Shown: positions 34,853 to 43,526, counted from the stretch's first letter. The stretch is DNA of 64,000 nt from an uncultured Campylobacter sp. (GCF_905372745.1 NZ_CAJPQR010000002.1:34911-98910); one strand, 5' to 3'. Notes: generated by a model not told the origin, from the sequence alone. Program-made: numbers and translations.

Positions 34853-36068
34853 TGTAAAGCACGGCAAAACTGAGCTTTTCTATCTCCGCGTGCTCCGCGA
34901 TAAACGCGTTTAGCTCGGCAAGCTTTAGCTTCGAGATTTTTTCTAGCTCGTCTTTAAAATTTCCTAGTTTAAAGCCGTTATAAAACTCGCTCTGAGCGAT
35001 GTTTAGGCGGTTAAAAAGCGTCTCTTGGCGTAGCGGCTGCGAGCCTAGCAAAAATCTTTTAGCCTGCGCTAGCTCGCCAGCCTTTACGCCGTTTTTGACG
35101 AATTTTGCAAATTCGTCTTTTACGACTGCGACCGCCTCGCTTCTGCTCTCATTTTTGGTTTGTAGATAACCCCAAATTTGCGAGTGGCTCAGCGCAAATT
35201 CGCTCCTAGCATACGCCGAATACGCTAGCCCTCGCTTCACGCGGATCTCCTCCATCAGCCTACTGCCAAAGCCGCCCTCGCCCAAAATAAACGTCGCTAC
35301 TTTGGCCTTATACCGCTCCTCACGGGAAACGTCAAAAGGCGCGCCAAAGTAAATATAGGCTTGCTCGCTAGGCTTGATGATGGCTTTTTCGCCGCATTTT
35401 TCATCTGTTTTTAGTAGTTTTAGCTTGCGCGCTTCGCCATGCTTTAGCGAGCTTAAAATTTCGTCCAAATTTAGCTCCCCCGGCGCCACTTCGCCGCCGA
35501 GCACTACAAATAAATTTGCTAGATCAAGCTTGCTAGAGATGAAGTTTTTAACGTCGTCTAGCGTGATACTCTCCACGCTTTGCTTCGTGCCGATGCTAGG
35601 TCTTGCTAGATTCGTACCGGGATAGAGTAGTCCGTTTAGCGCGACTCTAGCTAGATAGTCGTAGTCGCTTTCATTGCTAGATATCTCGCCCAGAGTCAGA
35701 GTTCGAACCTTTTCAAAGCTTTTTTGGCTTAAATTTGGCTCCTCTAAAAGCTCTTTTAGCTTAGCAAGCGCAAAAGAAAAGTGCTCCTTTAGGCAGTTTA
35801 GCTCAAACGCAAACGTCTCAAATCCCGCGCTCGCGTAAAGGCTGATCGCGCGCGTTTCAAGCTCTTTGGCAAAGCCTGCCGCACCCTTGCTTAGCGTGCC
35901 TTCGTCGAAAATTTTCGCGACGAATTTAGCAAGTCCGGCCTTCTCCTCCGCGCAAGCTCCGGCAACCTTGAAAATGAGCTTTAGGCTCACCGCTGGCAAG
36001 GTTTTGCTCGCCTCGTAGACGGCCGGGATTTGTAAATTTGCGGCTTTTAAATTTATGATTTTCATCAA
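34842..36068 (-). CDS. M16-family peptidase-like protein, probably lacking catalytic zinc site
   Basis: Protein of 408 residues with the two-lobed M16 (insulinase/MPP-like) layout. The zinc motif H-x2-E-H expected after the first strand is replaced by GLAKFVAKIFDEGT, so the metal ligands are missing. The C-terminal lobe keeps the substrate-binding RVKRGLAYSAYARSEF segment. In bacterial M16 pairs one member lacks the zinc site and assists a partner, but no catalytic partner is adjacent here. It overlaps mqnC upstream by 4 nt and recG downstream. Confidence 0.85.
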   Translation of the reverse strand: MMKIINLKAANLQIPAVYEASKTLPAVSLKLIFKVAGACAEEKAGLAKFVAKIFDEGTLSKGAAGFAKELETRAISLYASAGFETFAFELNCLKEHFSFALAKLKELLEEPNLSQKSFEKVRTLTLGEISSNESDYDYLARVALNGLLYPGTNLARPSIGTKQSVESITLDDVKNFISSKLDLANLFVVLGGEVAPGELNLDEILSSLKHGEARKLKLLKTDEKCGEKAIIKPSEQAYIYFGAPFDVSREERYKAKVATFILGEGGFGSRLMEEIRVKRGLAYSAYARSEFALSHSQIWGYLQTKNESRSEAVAVVKDEFAKFVKNGVKAGELAQAKRFLLGSQPLRQETLFNRLNIAQSEFYNGFKLGNFKDELEKISKLKLAELNAFIAEHAEIEKLSFAVLYNEI

Positions 36069-37114
36069 TAAAACCTTTCTAAAATATCATAATTAGTATT
36101 GCGTTTGGCGGGTTTTTCGCCGATGTCTTTGATGAGGCGTATCATCTCGTCTTGATTCATACGGTAGCTAGCGCCGGCGGCCTTGACGACGTTTTCCTCC
36201 ATCATCGTGCTGCCTAGGTCGTTTGCGCCAAACAGCAAGGCTAGCTGCCCGATGTAGCTGCCCTGCGTGACCCAGCTGCTTTGGATGTTTGGTACGTTGT
36301 CTAAAAACAGCCTAGATACCGCAAGCAGGCGCAAATAACGATTCGAGCTTTGCTTTTTGATCTCGGGATGCTCGGCGGCTAGGCGCGTGTTTAACCCCTG
36401 AAAGCTCCATAATATAAACGCTCTAAAGCCGCCAGTCTCATCCTGCAAACTCCTAATGTGCTCCCAGTGCTCCACGATCTCGCGCGTGGTTTCTACCGTA
36501 CCAAACATCATCGTAGCAGTCGTCTTTAGCCCCTCTTCGTGCGCCTCGCGGTGGATGCGTAGCCACGTTTCTACGTCGCATTTTTTAGGCGCGATTACGT
36601 CGCGGACGCGGTCGCTGAGTATCTCGGCTCCGGCTCCGGGCATCGAGTAGAGACCCTTTTCTCGCAGCCTACGAAGCACCTCCCTGGTGCTAATGCGCGA
36701 GATCCTAGCGATATAGTCGATCTCGACCGCGGAAAATCCGTGAATCGTGATACTTGGATATTTTTTTGCTATAAACTCCACGAGATCCTCGTACCACTCG
36801 ATTTTTAGTTTCGGATGCACGCCGCCTTGAAACAAAATTTGCGTCCCGCCGATAGCGATGAGCTCCTCGATCTTTTGCCCGATCTCGTCAAAGCTAAGCA
36901 CATAAGCGTCCTCGTCCTTGTGATCGCGGTAAAACGCGCAAAATTTGCAGTCCACCCAGCACGCGTTCGTGTAGTTGATGTTTCTATCTACGATAAAGGT
37001 CGTGACGCCGTCAGAGTGCAGCTCGCGCTTGCGTGCTAGAGCCATCGCTCCAAGCTCGTTTAGCTCGGCGTTTTCTATCAAATTTACCGCCTCGTCCACG
37101 CTTAGTCTATTCAA
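36065..37114 (-). CDS. mqnC: Cyclic dehypoxanthine futalosine synthase, menaquinone pathway
   Basis: Radical SAM enzyme of the futalosine route to menaquinone, the route used by Campylobacter. The 349-residue protein carries the cluster motif C-x3-C-x2-C in NACWVDCKFCAFYR (about 50-63), GGTQILFQGGVHP near 93, and the family C-terminus with SWVTQG and GANDLGSTMMEENVV. The gene starts the mqnC-peptidase-recG operon. A bidirectional-looking terminator lies 35 bp before its start. Confidence 0.95.
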   Translation of the reverse strand: MNRLSVDEAVNLIENAELNELGAMALARKRELHSDGVTTFIVDRNINYTNACWVDCKFCAFYRDHKDEDAYVLSFDEIGQKIEELIAIGGTQILFQGGVHPKLKIEWYEDLVEFIAKKYPSITIHGFSAVEIDYIARISRISTREVLRRLREKGLYSMPGAGAEILSDRVRDVIAPKKCDVETWLRIHREAHEEGLKTTATMMFGTVETTREIVEHWEHIRSLQDETGGFRAFILWSFQGLNTRLAAEHPEIKKQSSNRYLRLLAVSRLFLDNVPNIQSSWVTQGSYIGQLALLFGANDLGSTMMEENVVKAAGASYRMNQDEMIRLIKDIGEKPAKRNTNYDILERFY

Positions 37115-37148
37115 ATTTTTCCTTTAAATTTTTTATGCGAGTTTAGCG

Positions 37149-37182
37149 AAAAACGCTTTTATCTTTGATAAAAGCGTTTTTT
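37149..37182. terminator. Long perfect hairpin between mqnC and the RNA candidate
   Basis: Fifteen-base perfect inverted repeat, AAAAACGCTTTTATC at 37149-37163 and its complement at 37167-37181, with a 3-nt loop. It has a T-run on either strand, so it can terminate in both directions. It lies upstream of mqnC, where no coding gene needs it, which suggests it ends a minus-strand RNA or shields mqnC. Confidence 0.8.
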
Positions 37183-37413
37183 AACTTCTTGCGGATATCG
37201 TTTCGCGCCTCAAAAAAGGGAAAAGACGCAACCAAGCTAAGAAATTTAGCCATTTGGCGCTAGACGGGGTGTTGAGTCTCGTTGCGTCATAAAACAGCCC
37301 GACCGCAGAGACGGCCGCAACGGGCTTAGGCATCGCCAAGGTAGGCACTATGGTCCGCACCGTCGCAGATAGACGCCTATATAAACCGCGGCGTAAATTT
37401 GCCGCGGCTTTTT
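37183..37413. ncRNA. Candidate structured non-coding RNA, strand uncertain
   Basis: About 200 bp of non-coding DNA flanked by two terminators. Complementary segments suggest a folded RNA: GACGCAAC (37225-37232) with GTTGCGTC (37281-37288), enclosing GCTAA/TTAGC and AGAC/GTCT hairpins. Next is AGCCCG with CGGGCT just downstream, then TAGGC with GCCTA. The GC-rich terminator at 37386-37413 suits a plus transcript; a TTTATAAAT -10-like box near 37426-37434 and the terminator at 37149 suit a minus transcript. It lacks the signature blocks I know for RNase P RNA, tmRNA, SRP RNA and 6S RNA. No family was assigned. Confidence 0.5.
37386..37413 (+). terminator. GC-rich Rho-independent terminator
   Basis: Stem CCGCGGC (37386-37392) and GCCGCGG (37401-37407), an 8-nt loop, then CTTTTT. 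Canonical on the plus strand. It lies before, not after, the lipoprotein gene at 37481, so it ends some other plus-strand transcript. Confidence 0.82.
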
Positions 37414-37480
37414 AAATTTAACCCGATTTATAAAGCTTCAATTTGATAAAATCGCGAGACATTTTACCAAAGGAGAAAAG

Positions 37481-37822
37481 ATGAAAAATTTAATTTTAGC
37501 TGCGATTGCGGCGCTGTTTTTTGCAGGCTGCGCGGCAAACAAACCGGCTCCTGCAGAGCAAAACGCGCAGGAGTATCGCCACGCTACGCAGATAAAAGAC
37601 GCTAGCTGCGCCCAGGCTCACGGCGCGATAAAAGAGTGCCCTCATCACGGAAATCACGGAGCGGACAAAAATCTCGGCTGTAGCGGCGAGAGCGCCAAAT
37701 CAAAGCCGTGCCCAAAATGCGACGCGAAAGCGCAAGGATGTGCACAACATAAAGAGTGCACTCATCACGGCAAAAGCCGCGCAAGCGACGAAGCGCACGC
37801 CTGTCCTCATCACAAACACTAA
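37481..37822 (+). CDS. Cys/His-rich lipoprotein, probable metal binder
   Basis: Protein of 113 residues with a lipoprotein signal (lipobox FAGC, Cys at 17). The mature part of about 96 residues holds 8 further Cys and 12 His, arranged as CPHH, CTHH and CPHH blocks plus CPKC, with few hydrophobic residues. I know no family. The composition suggests binding of several metal ions (Zn, Ni, Cu or Co) at the inner or outer membrane. It has its own GATAAAAT -10-like element near 37443 and an AAGGAG site; no linked transporter is visible apart from the dead SMR gene downstream. Confidence 0.7.
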   Translation: MKNLILAAIAALFFAGCAANKPAPAEQNAQEYRHATQIKDASCAQAHGAIKECPHHGNHGADKNLGCSGESAKSKPCPKCDAKAQGCAQHKECTHHGKSRASDEAHACPHHKH

Positions 37823-37976
37823 AATTTAAATGCGGTCAAGGTCAAATTTGATCGCTTTCTCCATCAAATTTAAGCCTGCAAAAGCACGCAGAGGGTCAAA
37901 TTTTAATTTATTTATAGTTAATTTAGATATTTAAAATTTGAGTTTATAATTCCTTTATTAATTCAAAGAAGAAAAA

Positions 37977-38291
37977 ATGATCAAATACCGGGTATTTATA
38001 GGCATAAGTATCACGCTAGTGGCGGCTGCAACTTCGCTTTTAAAGCTAAGCTGCAGCTTTGCAAAGCCCTTATACGCCGTTGGTTCGCTTGTTTTATTCG
38101 GGATTTTATTCTACCTGCTTGCGATATTTTAGGCACATTCCCATGGGTATCGCTTACGCGATACGGTCCGAGGCGGGCATAGTTCTCATCTCGGCGATAG
38201 CTTATTTTTTATGTGGCAAAAGCTTGATTTGCCCGCAATCATCGCCATAGACATGATAGTAGCCGGAGTGGTTGTTATAAATTTATCTTAA
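37977..38291 (+). pseudogene. SMR-family (EmrE/SugE-like) efflux protein, frameshifted
   Basis: The first frame reads MIKYRVFIGISITLVAAATS, then LLKLSCSFAKPLYAVGSLVL, to a stop after LAIF. A second frame gives HIPMGIAYAIRSEAGIVLIS, and the first returns with QKLDLPAIIAIDMIVAGVVV to the TAA at 38289-38291. Together they form a standard four-helix SMR transporter, so two indels inactivate it. The membrane Glu of SMR proteins lies at an early position not clearly retained (VAAATS replaces the usual EV-x-ATS). Confidence 0.82.
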
Positions 38292-38472
38292 ATGAGCGTT
38301 AGTGACTAAACGTATATTAAATTAAGCTAGCCGTTTGTTAAATTTGGCTAGATTTTAAGTTTACGAAGAGAAACCAACTTTTTTGATTTTAAATTTTAAA
38401 CGAGAATTTTATAAAAGTTGTAAAAACGGCAACCGTATTTTAAACTGCACCGTTAAAGGTTAATTTTATTGC

Positions 38473-38513
38473 AGGCAAACGCGCAAATCCAGTCGCAGTC
38501 GTTTGCCTTTTTG
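38473..38513 (+). terminator. Rho-independent terminator
   Basis: AGGCAAACG (38473-38481) pairs with CGTTTGCCT (38500-38508), followed by TTTT. It lies between the SMR relic and the convergent yciI-like gene and probably ends plus-strand transcripts. Confidence 0.65.
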
Positions 38514-38565
38514 CAATTTTATTAATAGTTACCCAAGCCGATTAACCTTAGCTTGCCCAGTTCGT

Positions 38566-38856
38566 TTACTCGCCTAAAAGCCGCTCAAAACCAGGTACGA
38601 ATTTCGTCGGCGAAAACTCGGTAATTTCATATTTTGCGATACCGTTTTTAAAAAACGGATCTTGTCCGATAATCTCGTCAAGCTCCGAGCGATCTTTAAT
38701 GTTTGCCAAGATGATGCCGCCGCTACGCGGGATTTTACGCCCCGAGCAGATAAATTTATTTTCTGCGTAAAATTTATCCAAAAATGCATTGTGTTCGCTT
38801 ATGAAGCTATCTACTTCGCTTAACTCTTTAACATAAGTTAAATTTACGATAAACAT
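38566..38856 (-). CDS. YciI-family protein
   Basis: Ferredoxin-like-fold protein of 96 residues, matching the YCII/YciI family: a start MFIVNLTYVKELSEVDSF, SGRKIPRSGGIILA in the middle with the basic residue pair, and DPFFKNGIAKYEITEF near the end. Some members are small lyases or hydrolases, but function is unknown. It is followed by a long intergenic region and faces the terminator at 38473. Confidence 0.87.
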   Translation of the reverse strand: MFIVNLTYVKELSEVDSFISEHNAFLDKFYAENKFICSGRKIPRSGGIILANIKDRSELDEIIGQDPFFKNGIAKYEITEFSPTKFVPGFERLLGE

Positions 38857-38907
38857 TTTGACTCCTTGAAAAATTTAAAAGCGTTTTTAAACCGCAATAA
38901 TAAAAAT

Positions 38908-39306
38908 TTAATCCCGCTGTAAAACGACTTTATTGCCTTTGGTGCCAAGCACGCGCACTTTCGAGCCCTCGGCTAAATTTCCGTCATAGCGCCACAAAGT
39001 ACCTTTAAAATAAACCATGCCCTCTCTGATCTCGCCCTCGCCGCTCTCGTTTAAAAAGTCGTCCTTAACTTCGCTTTCGTGCCGGTTAAATTTAGCCTTT
39101 AAAGGCTTTCTAAGCGCAAAAAGCAGAACTAATGAGACGATAGCGATGAGTAAAATTTGATACTCCCAAGCGATATCGACAAAAAATCCAAGCACTCCGA
39201 CCGCTAAAAATCCAAGCCCGAAAAATAGCACGAAAAAGCTACCGAGCATAAACTCGAGCATGATTAGGCCCACGCCGGCAGCCAGCATCAAGTACGCGGG
39301 TATCAT
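38908..39306 (-). CDS. NfeD-like membrane protein
   Basis: Protein of 132 residues with three hydrophobic helices in the first 75 residues (LMLAAGVGLIMLEFMLGSFF, then LLIAIVSLVLLFALR) and a C-terminal OB-fold domain (about 85-132: GTLWRYDGNLAEGSKVRVLG). It pairs with the overlapping SPFH gene upstream, the usual NfeD/stomatin partnership in membrane microdomain quality control. Confidence 0.9.
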   Translation of the reverse strand: MIPAYLMLAAGVGLIMLEFMLGSFFVLFFGLGFLAVGVLGFFVDIAWEYQILLIAIVSLVLLFALRKPLKAKFNRHESEVKDDFLNESGEGEIREGMVYFKGTLWRYDGNLAEGSKVRVLGTKGNKVVLQRD

Positions 39307-40223
39307 TTCGCCGCCCTAGCGCCCAAAAAGTCCTTTAAGACGCTTAGAGAGCCGATAAGCTCGGTCGCTTCGTAAGGGACTAAAATTTTATCTTTCGAGC
39401 CGTTTTTGGCTAGCTCGTTAAAGGCTCCGACGCGGTCGCGCGCGAGCAGGAATTCGGCTGCTTTTGCGTTTTGCGCCATGCTTTCGTTTATCATGTCCAT
39501 AGCCTCTTTTTGAGCCGTGGCTAGCGCTATTTGCTCGTATTTTTTCGCATCGGCCATACGCTCGATGGCTTCGGCTTGCAATACTTTTTCTTGCTTTAAC
39601 GCCTCGGCGTTGCGGATGAGCGCCTCTTTTTCAGCCTGCGCTTTTAGCTCGATCGCACGTTTTTCTCGCTCGGCTTTCATTTGTAGATTCATCGCTTCTT
39701 CGATGCCTTGAGGCACGGAGATCTCGGAGATCTCGACGCGCATGATCTTTACGCCCCAGTTATCGGCGGCGTCTCCGAGCGCTCTTTGCAATGCGGAGTT
39801 TAGGCGGTCGCGCGAGCTAAGCGTGTCATCGAGGTTCATAGCGCCTATCTCGCCGCGCAGCGTCGTCATGGCTAAATTTGCGATCGCGCGCTTGTAGCTA
39901 TCGACGTTATACAGAGCCATTTTGCCGTCCACGACCTTTAAAAACACGATGCCGTCGACGCTGATATTTACGTTATCTTTGGTGATGACTTGCTGCTTGG
40001 TTATATCTACTAGCTGCTCTCTTACCGTGATTTCGGCACGGATCTGATCGACAAAAGGGATGATGATGTGAAATCCGCCGTCAAGCACCTTGTGAAATTT
40101 ACCCAAACGCTCGACGATGTAAATATCAGACTGCGAGATGATCTTAATACCGGCTTTTAAAAACAAGACCGCAAAGGCCAGCACGACCACGGCAAATACG
40201 ATAAACGGGATGCTCTCTTCCAT
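39303..40223 (-). CDS. SPFH/band-7 (stomatin-like, QmcA-type) protein
   Basis: Protein of 306 residues with an N-terminal helix (about 8-28), the SPFH domain starting SDIYIVERLGKFHKVLDGGF, and a long charged coiled coil (MKAEREKRAIELKAQAEKEA around 180-200). It assembles into oligomeric rings at the membrane and is linked to FtsH-type protease control. Stop and start overlap with the nfeD gene (ATGA). It is divergent from the lipoprotein gene at 40331. Confidence 0.93.
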   Translation of the reverse strand: MEESIPFIVFAVVVLAFAVLFLKAGIKIISQSDIYIVERLGKFHKVLDGGFHIIIPFVDQIRAEITVREQLVDITKQQVITKDNVNISVDGIVFLKVVDGKMALYNVDSYKRAIANLAMTTLRGEIGAMNLDDTLSSRDRLNSALQRALGDAADNWGVKIMRVEISEISVPQGIEEAMNLQMKAEREKRAIELKAQAEKEALIRNAEALKQEKVLQAEAIERMADAKKYEQIALATAQKEAMDMINESMAQNAKAAEFLLARDRVGAFNELAKNGSKDKILVPYEATELIGSLSVLKDFLGARAAK

Positions 40224-40300
40224 GACTACTCCTTAAAATATTTTTCATCATTTTAGCCGCTTTTTGCTAAAAAATCGCCATTTTAGCGGAAAATTTTTAG

Positions 40301-40306
40301 TATAAT
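40301..40306 (+). promoter_or_regulatory. Promoter -10 box for the NlpE-like lipoprotein
   Basis: TATAAT preceded by TTTTTAG, the extended T-rich pattern of Campylobacter sigma-70 promoters, 25 bp before the ATG at 40331 and its AAGGA site. Confidence 0.65.
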
Positions 40307-40330
40307 TAGCCAAAATTTTAAGGATAAATC

Positions 40331-40783
40331 ATGAAAAATATTTTATTTTTGGCAGCGGCTGCGATGATATTTGCAGGCTGTGCGGCAAGCGACGGCGCAA
40401 GTGCGGTAAATAGCAAAAAATGCGGCGGTACGGAGGTTTTTGAAACGTGCGGTGCTGAAATAGATAAGGAAAATTTGATCGGCGTTTACGAGGCCAAGGT
40501 GCTTTGCGACGGATGTAGCGAAAACTCAAAAAGCACGCTAACGCTCAACGCGGACGGCACGTTTAAAATCGACACCGTTTATCAAAAAAAGATCGCGCAA
40601 AGAGAGCTACAAAATGGCAAATACGAGATAGAGGGCAACACCCTAAGAGTGACGAATCAATACCGCGAAAAGCTAAATTTCGAGATTAGCGGCGATACGC
40701 TACGCCAGATAAGCAACCAAAACAGCTTTATCAAAGAAAATTTTGCCCAGGAGCGCATCTACAAAAAGCTAGAAGCCAACTAA
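40331..40783 (+). CDS. NlpE-like lipoprotein
   Basis: Lipoprotein of 150 residues (lipobox FAGC, Cys at 17). The mature part has the NlpE N-terminal beta-barrel pattern: LIGVYEAKVLCDGCSENSK, then STLTLNADGTFKIDT. The C-x2-C of CDGC is the conserved pair in NlpE, which senses copper or surface stress in E. coli. Two further Cys (KKCGG, ETCG) lie before it. The C-terminal OB domain of E. coli NlpE is absent. It is close to the MFS gene at 40822, with a 38-bp spacer. Confidence 0.75.
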   Translation: MKNILFLAAAAMIFAGCAASDGASAVNSKKCGGTEVFETCGAEIDKENLIGVYEAKVLCDGCSENSKSTLTLNADGTFKIDTVYQKKIAQRELQNGKYEIEGNTLRVTNQYREKLNFEISGDTLRQISNQNSFIKENFAQERIYKKLEAN

Positions 40784-40821
40784 GCAGCAAATTTAGCGCT
40801 CAAATTTGACCCGAAGCCAAA

Positions 40822-42024
40822 ATGAATAAATTTATAACCCTACTAAAAACGCAGCCCGTTTTCGCGCGCCTCTCGCTCATACAACTGATTTGCTATTTTG
40901 GCGTTTGGTTCTCGCACACGGGCATTTTCACGCTGCTTATCGAGCTTGACGCGCCCGTTTGGGCGATCACGGCGGCAGCAGCGCTTGCTTTCGTGCCGGG
41001 CGTGCTGCTATCGCCTTTTAGCGGTATCGTGGTGGATAAATTTAGCCCTAAACCTATGCTAATAGCGCTCACGGTCGTAGAGATGGCGACGGTTTTTATG
41101 CTCGTTTTTATTGACAAGCTCTCCTTGATGTGGCTACTATTTGCGATAATATTTATCAGAGTCGGGGCCGGCGGAACGTATTTTCAGGTCGAGATGAGCT
41201 TGTTTCCTAAAATTTTAAACAAAGACGACCTAAAAACCGCAAACGAGATCCACTCGCTTATCTGGGCATTTTCATACACCGCAGGCATGGGGCTAGCGGG
41301 CATTTATATCCATTTTTTCGGGATAAAAAGCGCCTTTTTGCTAGACTGCGCTCTTTACGGCGTAGCACTCATCGTCCTGCTTAAAACGGACATCGCCGTG
41401 CGAGCCAAAAAAGGCGGCGAAAGAGTCCGCGAGATGCTAAAAAACGGCCTAAAATACGTAAAACAAAATCCGCTCATCGCACATCTCATCATGCTACACG
41501 CCGTTGTGGGCGTAACCAGCTATGACGCGCTCGTGGCTCTGCTAGCCGACTATCCGTACGCTGGCCTGCTCTCGGCATCGCTCATCATCGGCTACATAAA
41601 CGCCTGCCGCGCCGTCGCCCTTATCGTCGGTCCGCTCGTGCTTAGCAAATTCGTCTCAAACGCAAACCTAGTCTATATCTACGCCGGGCATGGCCTTGGC
41701 GTCATAGCATGGAGCGCGCTGCAGTTTAACTTTTATATCGGATTTATAGGGATTTTTTGCGCGGGATTTTTCACCTCGACGCTTTGGAGCTACACCTACA
41801 CGCTCATCCAGCAAAAGTGCGATCCCGCATTTTACGGCCGTATCATCGCCTATAACGATATGGTTTATCTAGGCGTCGCGGCGGTGATTTCTAGCGGCAT
41901 AGGACTTCTTTTTGAGCTAGGACTTAGTCTCTGGCTGATCACTGCGCTAATAGGCTGTATGTTTTTTGCCGGAGCGATTTATTGGCTATTCGTGCGTAAA
42001 ATTTACAAAGACGAGCTAGCATAA
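40822..42024 (+). CDS. MFS transporter (efflux-type)
   Basis: Protein of 400 residues with about twelve membrane helices. The family loop between helices 2 and 3 reads GIVVDKFSPKPMLI. The pattern fits MFS macrolide-efflux-like proteins. Substrate is unknown. It follows the NlpE-like gene on the same strand and converges with cheR. Confidence 0.87.
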   Translation: MNKFITLLKTQPVFARLSLIQLICYFGVWFSHTGIFTLLIELDAPVWAITAAAALAFVPGVLLSPFSGIVVDKFSPKPMLIALTVVEMATVFMLVFIDKLSLMWLLFAIIFIRVGAGGTYFQVEMSLFPKILNKDDLKTANEIHSLIWAFSYTAGMGLAGIYIHFFGIKSAFLLDCALYGVALIVLLKTDIAVRAKKGGERVREMLKNGLKYVKQNPLIAHLIMLHAVVGVTSYDALVALLADYPYAGLLSASLIIGYINACRAVALIVGPLVLSKFVSNANLVYIYAGHGLGVIAWSALQFNFYIGFIGIFCAGFFTSTLWSYTYTLIQQKCDPAFYGRIIAYNDMVYLGVAAVISSGIGLLFELGLSLWLITALIGCMFFAGAIYWLFVRKIYKDELA

Positions 42025-42145
42025 ATTTGATTTGCGGCGCGGGTTTGGCAAGTGGCAAATTTGCCGTCCACACCAAAAATGCAGCCGTCCGCTCGCGTCA
42101 AATTTAAGCAAATTTGAGCCGAATTTGACCTCAAATTTATCTCGC

Positions 42146-42952
42146 TCAGGCCTTGGCGTAATAAGTCGTTCCGTTTGAAATATGTTTTTTATAGAGCGTC
42201 GTAAACGGCACCAAATCGGCATGTCCGACGTAGAGCCTGCCGTGATCGCTCAAAATTTTATGAAAGCGCTCGACGGTTTTTAGCTTAAATTCCTCGTTAA
42301 AATAAATCATCATATTTCGCGAGAAAATGATGTCGAATTTGCCCAGCTTAAAGATCGCGTCGTCAAAGATATTTGCCACGCTAAACTCGCATCTAGGCAG
42401 CATCTCGCGCTTGATTTCGTACTTGCCGTCGCGTTTTGTGAAGTAGATATTTTTTTGATTGTCGTTTAGGCGGTGCAATGAACGCTCGTTATAAACGCCC
42501 TTTTTACAGCTATCGATAGCCTCGGAGTTTATGTCGATACCAACGATAGTGACGCGATTTACGTCAAGCAAATTTGAGTGTGCTAGCATACCTAGTGAGT
42601 ACGCCTCGTCGCCCGTCGAGCACGGCGCGCACAGTATACGCACGCTATCAAGCTCCTCTCTAGCGTAGTAGATCGCGGCTTGTAGCTGCGGCAACTCTCT
42701 GTAAAAATAAGTCTCGTTCGTGGTGATCAAATTTACGATTTCTTGCCTCATAAAGCGGTCTACGACGACTTTTGAGCTTAACGCTTCAAAGCTTGGAATG
42801 CCGCTTGCTTGGCAGAAATTTATTAGGCGCTGCTTTATCATGTCCTTTTTGGACTCCAGATCCACGCCGCACATATTTTTGATAACTTCGACGAATTTAT
42901 TTAGCCCCGCCGCATCGCTAGGAGCGGGCGTCAAATTTGCATTTTCAAGCAT
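42146..42952 (-). CDS. cheR: Chemotaxis protein methyltransferase CheR
   Basis: Methylates glutamates of chemoreceptors using SAM. The 268-residue protein has the N-terminal alpha domain and SAM-binding core with ILCAPCSTGDEAYSLGML near 107 and FDIIFSRNMMIYFNEE near 205, both typical. The start overlaps the end of cheB by 8 nt, as in C. jejuni from memory. It controls receptor adaptation together with CheB. Confidence 0.95.
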   Translation of the reverse strand: MLENANLTPAPSDAAGLNKFVEVIKNMCGVDLESKKDMIKQRLINFCQASGIPSFEALSSKVVVDRFMRQEIVNLITTNETYFYRELPQLQAAIYYAREELDSVRILCAPCSTGDEAYSLGMLAHSNLLDVNRVTIVGIDINSEAIDSCKKGVYNERSLHRLNDNQKNIYFTKRDGKYEIKREMLPRCEFSVANIFDDAIFKLGKFDIIFSRNMMIYFNEEFKLKTVERFHKILSDHGRLYVGHADLVPFTTLYKKHISNGTTYYAKA

Positions 42953-43526
42953 GTAAAAACCTTTCCAGTTCCGCTCTTATACCGCCGATGGGTAGCGACC
43001 TTAAATTTGCGTTGATTTCTTTCGCGCGTTTTGGCATGCCGTAGACGATCGCGCTCTCCTCATTTTCGGCGATGCATTTAGCGCCGGCTTTATATAGCTC
43101 GTTTAGCCCGCGCGCGCCGTCGTCGCCGATGCCAGTTAGCAGTATCGCCATGACGTCGGCAAACTTACAAGCCTGAACGCCGGAGTGAAAAAGCACGTCT
43201 ACGTTGGGGTTATACGTGGTCTCCTTTGCCGGCGAGCACATGCCGGCCGTTAGGGGGCTAGCAGAGATTATCTCGGAGTTTTTTTCGCAGATATATATCG
43301 CGCTTTTTAGCTGCGTGGGCGCGCCTAGCATCGCGACCTGCGCCGCGCACTCCTTGTCAAACTGCGAGATAAAACTAGGGATGAAAGCCAGGCTCATATG
43401 CTGCGCGATAACGACGCTAGCTCCGTTTAGCTCAAGCCCTTTAAAAAGCCTTTTTAAATGTCCCGGACCGCCCGTCGAGGCGCCGACTAAGACCAGTTTT
43501 TGTTTCAAATTTATTCCGTTTTTCAA
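42945..43526 (-). CDS. cheB: Protein-glutamate methylesterase CheB, receiver-less
   Basis: The catalytic domain alone, 193 residues. The Ser is in LVGASTGGPGHLK, the His in VIAQHMS and the Asp in LLTGIGDDGARG, so the triad is complete. The N-terminal receiver domain found in most CheB proteins is missing, a known feature of Campylobacter, which implies regulation other than CheA phosphorylation. It overlaps cheR. Confidence 0.95.
   Translation of the reverse strand: MKNGINLKQKLVLVGASTGGPGHLKRLFKGLELNGASVVIAQHMSLAFIPSFISQFDKECAAQVAMLGAPTQLKSAIYICEKNSEIISASPLTAGMCSPAKETTYNPNVDVLFHSGVQACKFADVMAILLTGIGDDGARGLNELYKAGAKCIAENEESAIVYGMPKRAKEINANLRSLPIGGIRAELERFLHA

Noticed and set aside
37183..37413. 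Assigning the structured RNA to RNase P, tmRNA, SRP or 6S RNA
   Set aside because: None of the conserved blocks known to me for these RNAs is present on either strand.
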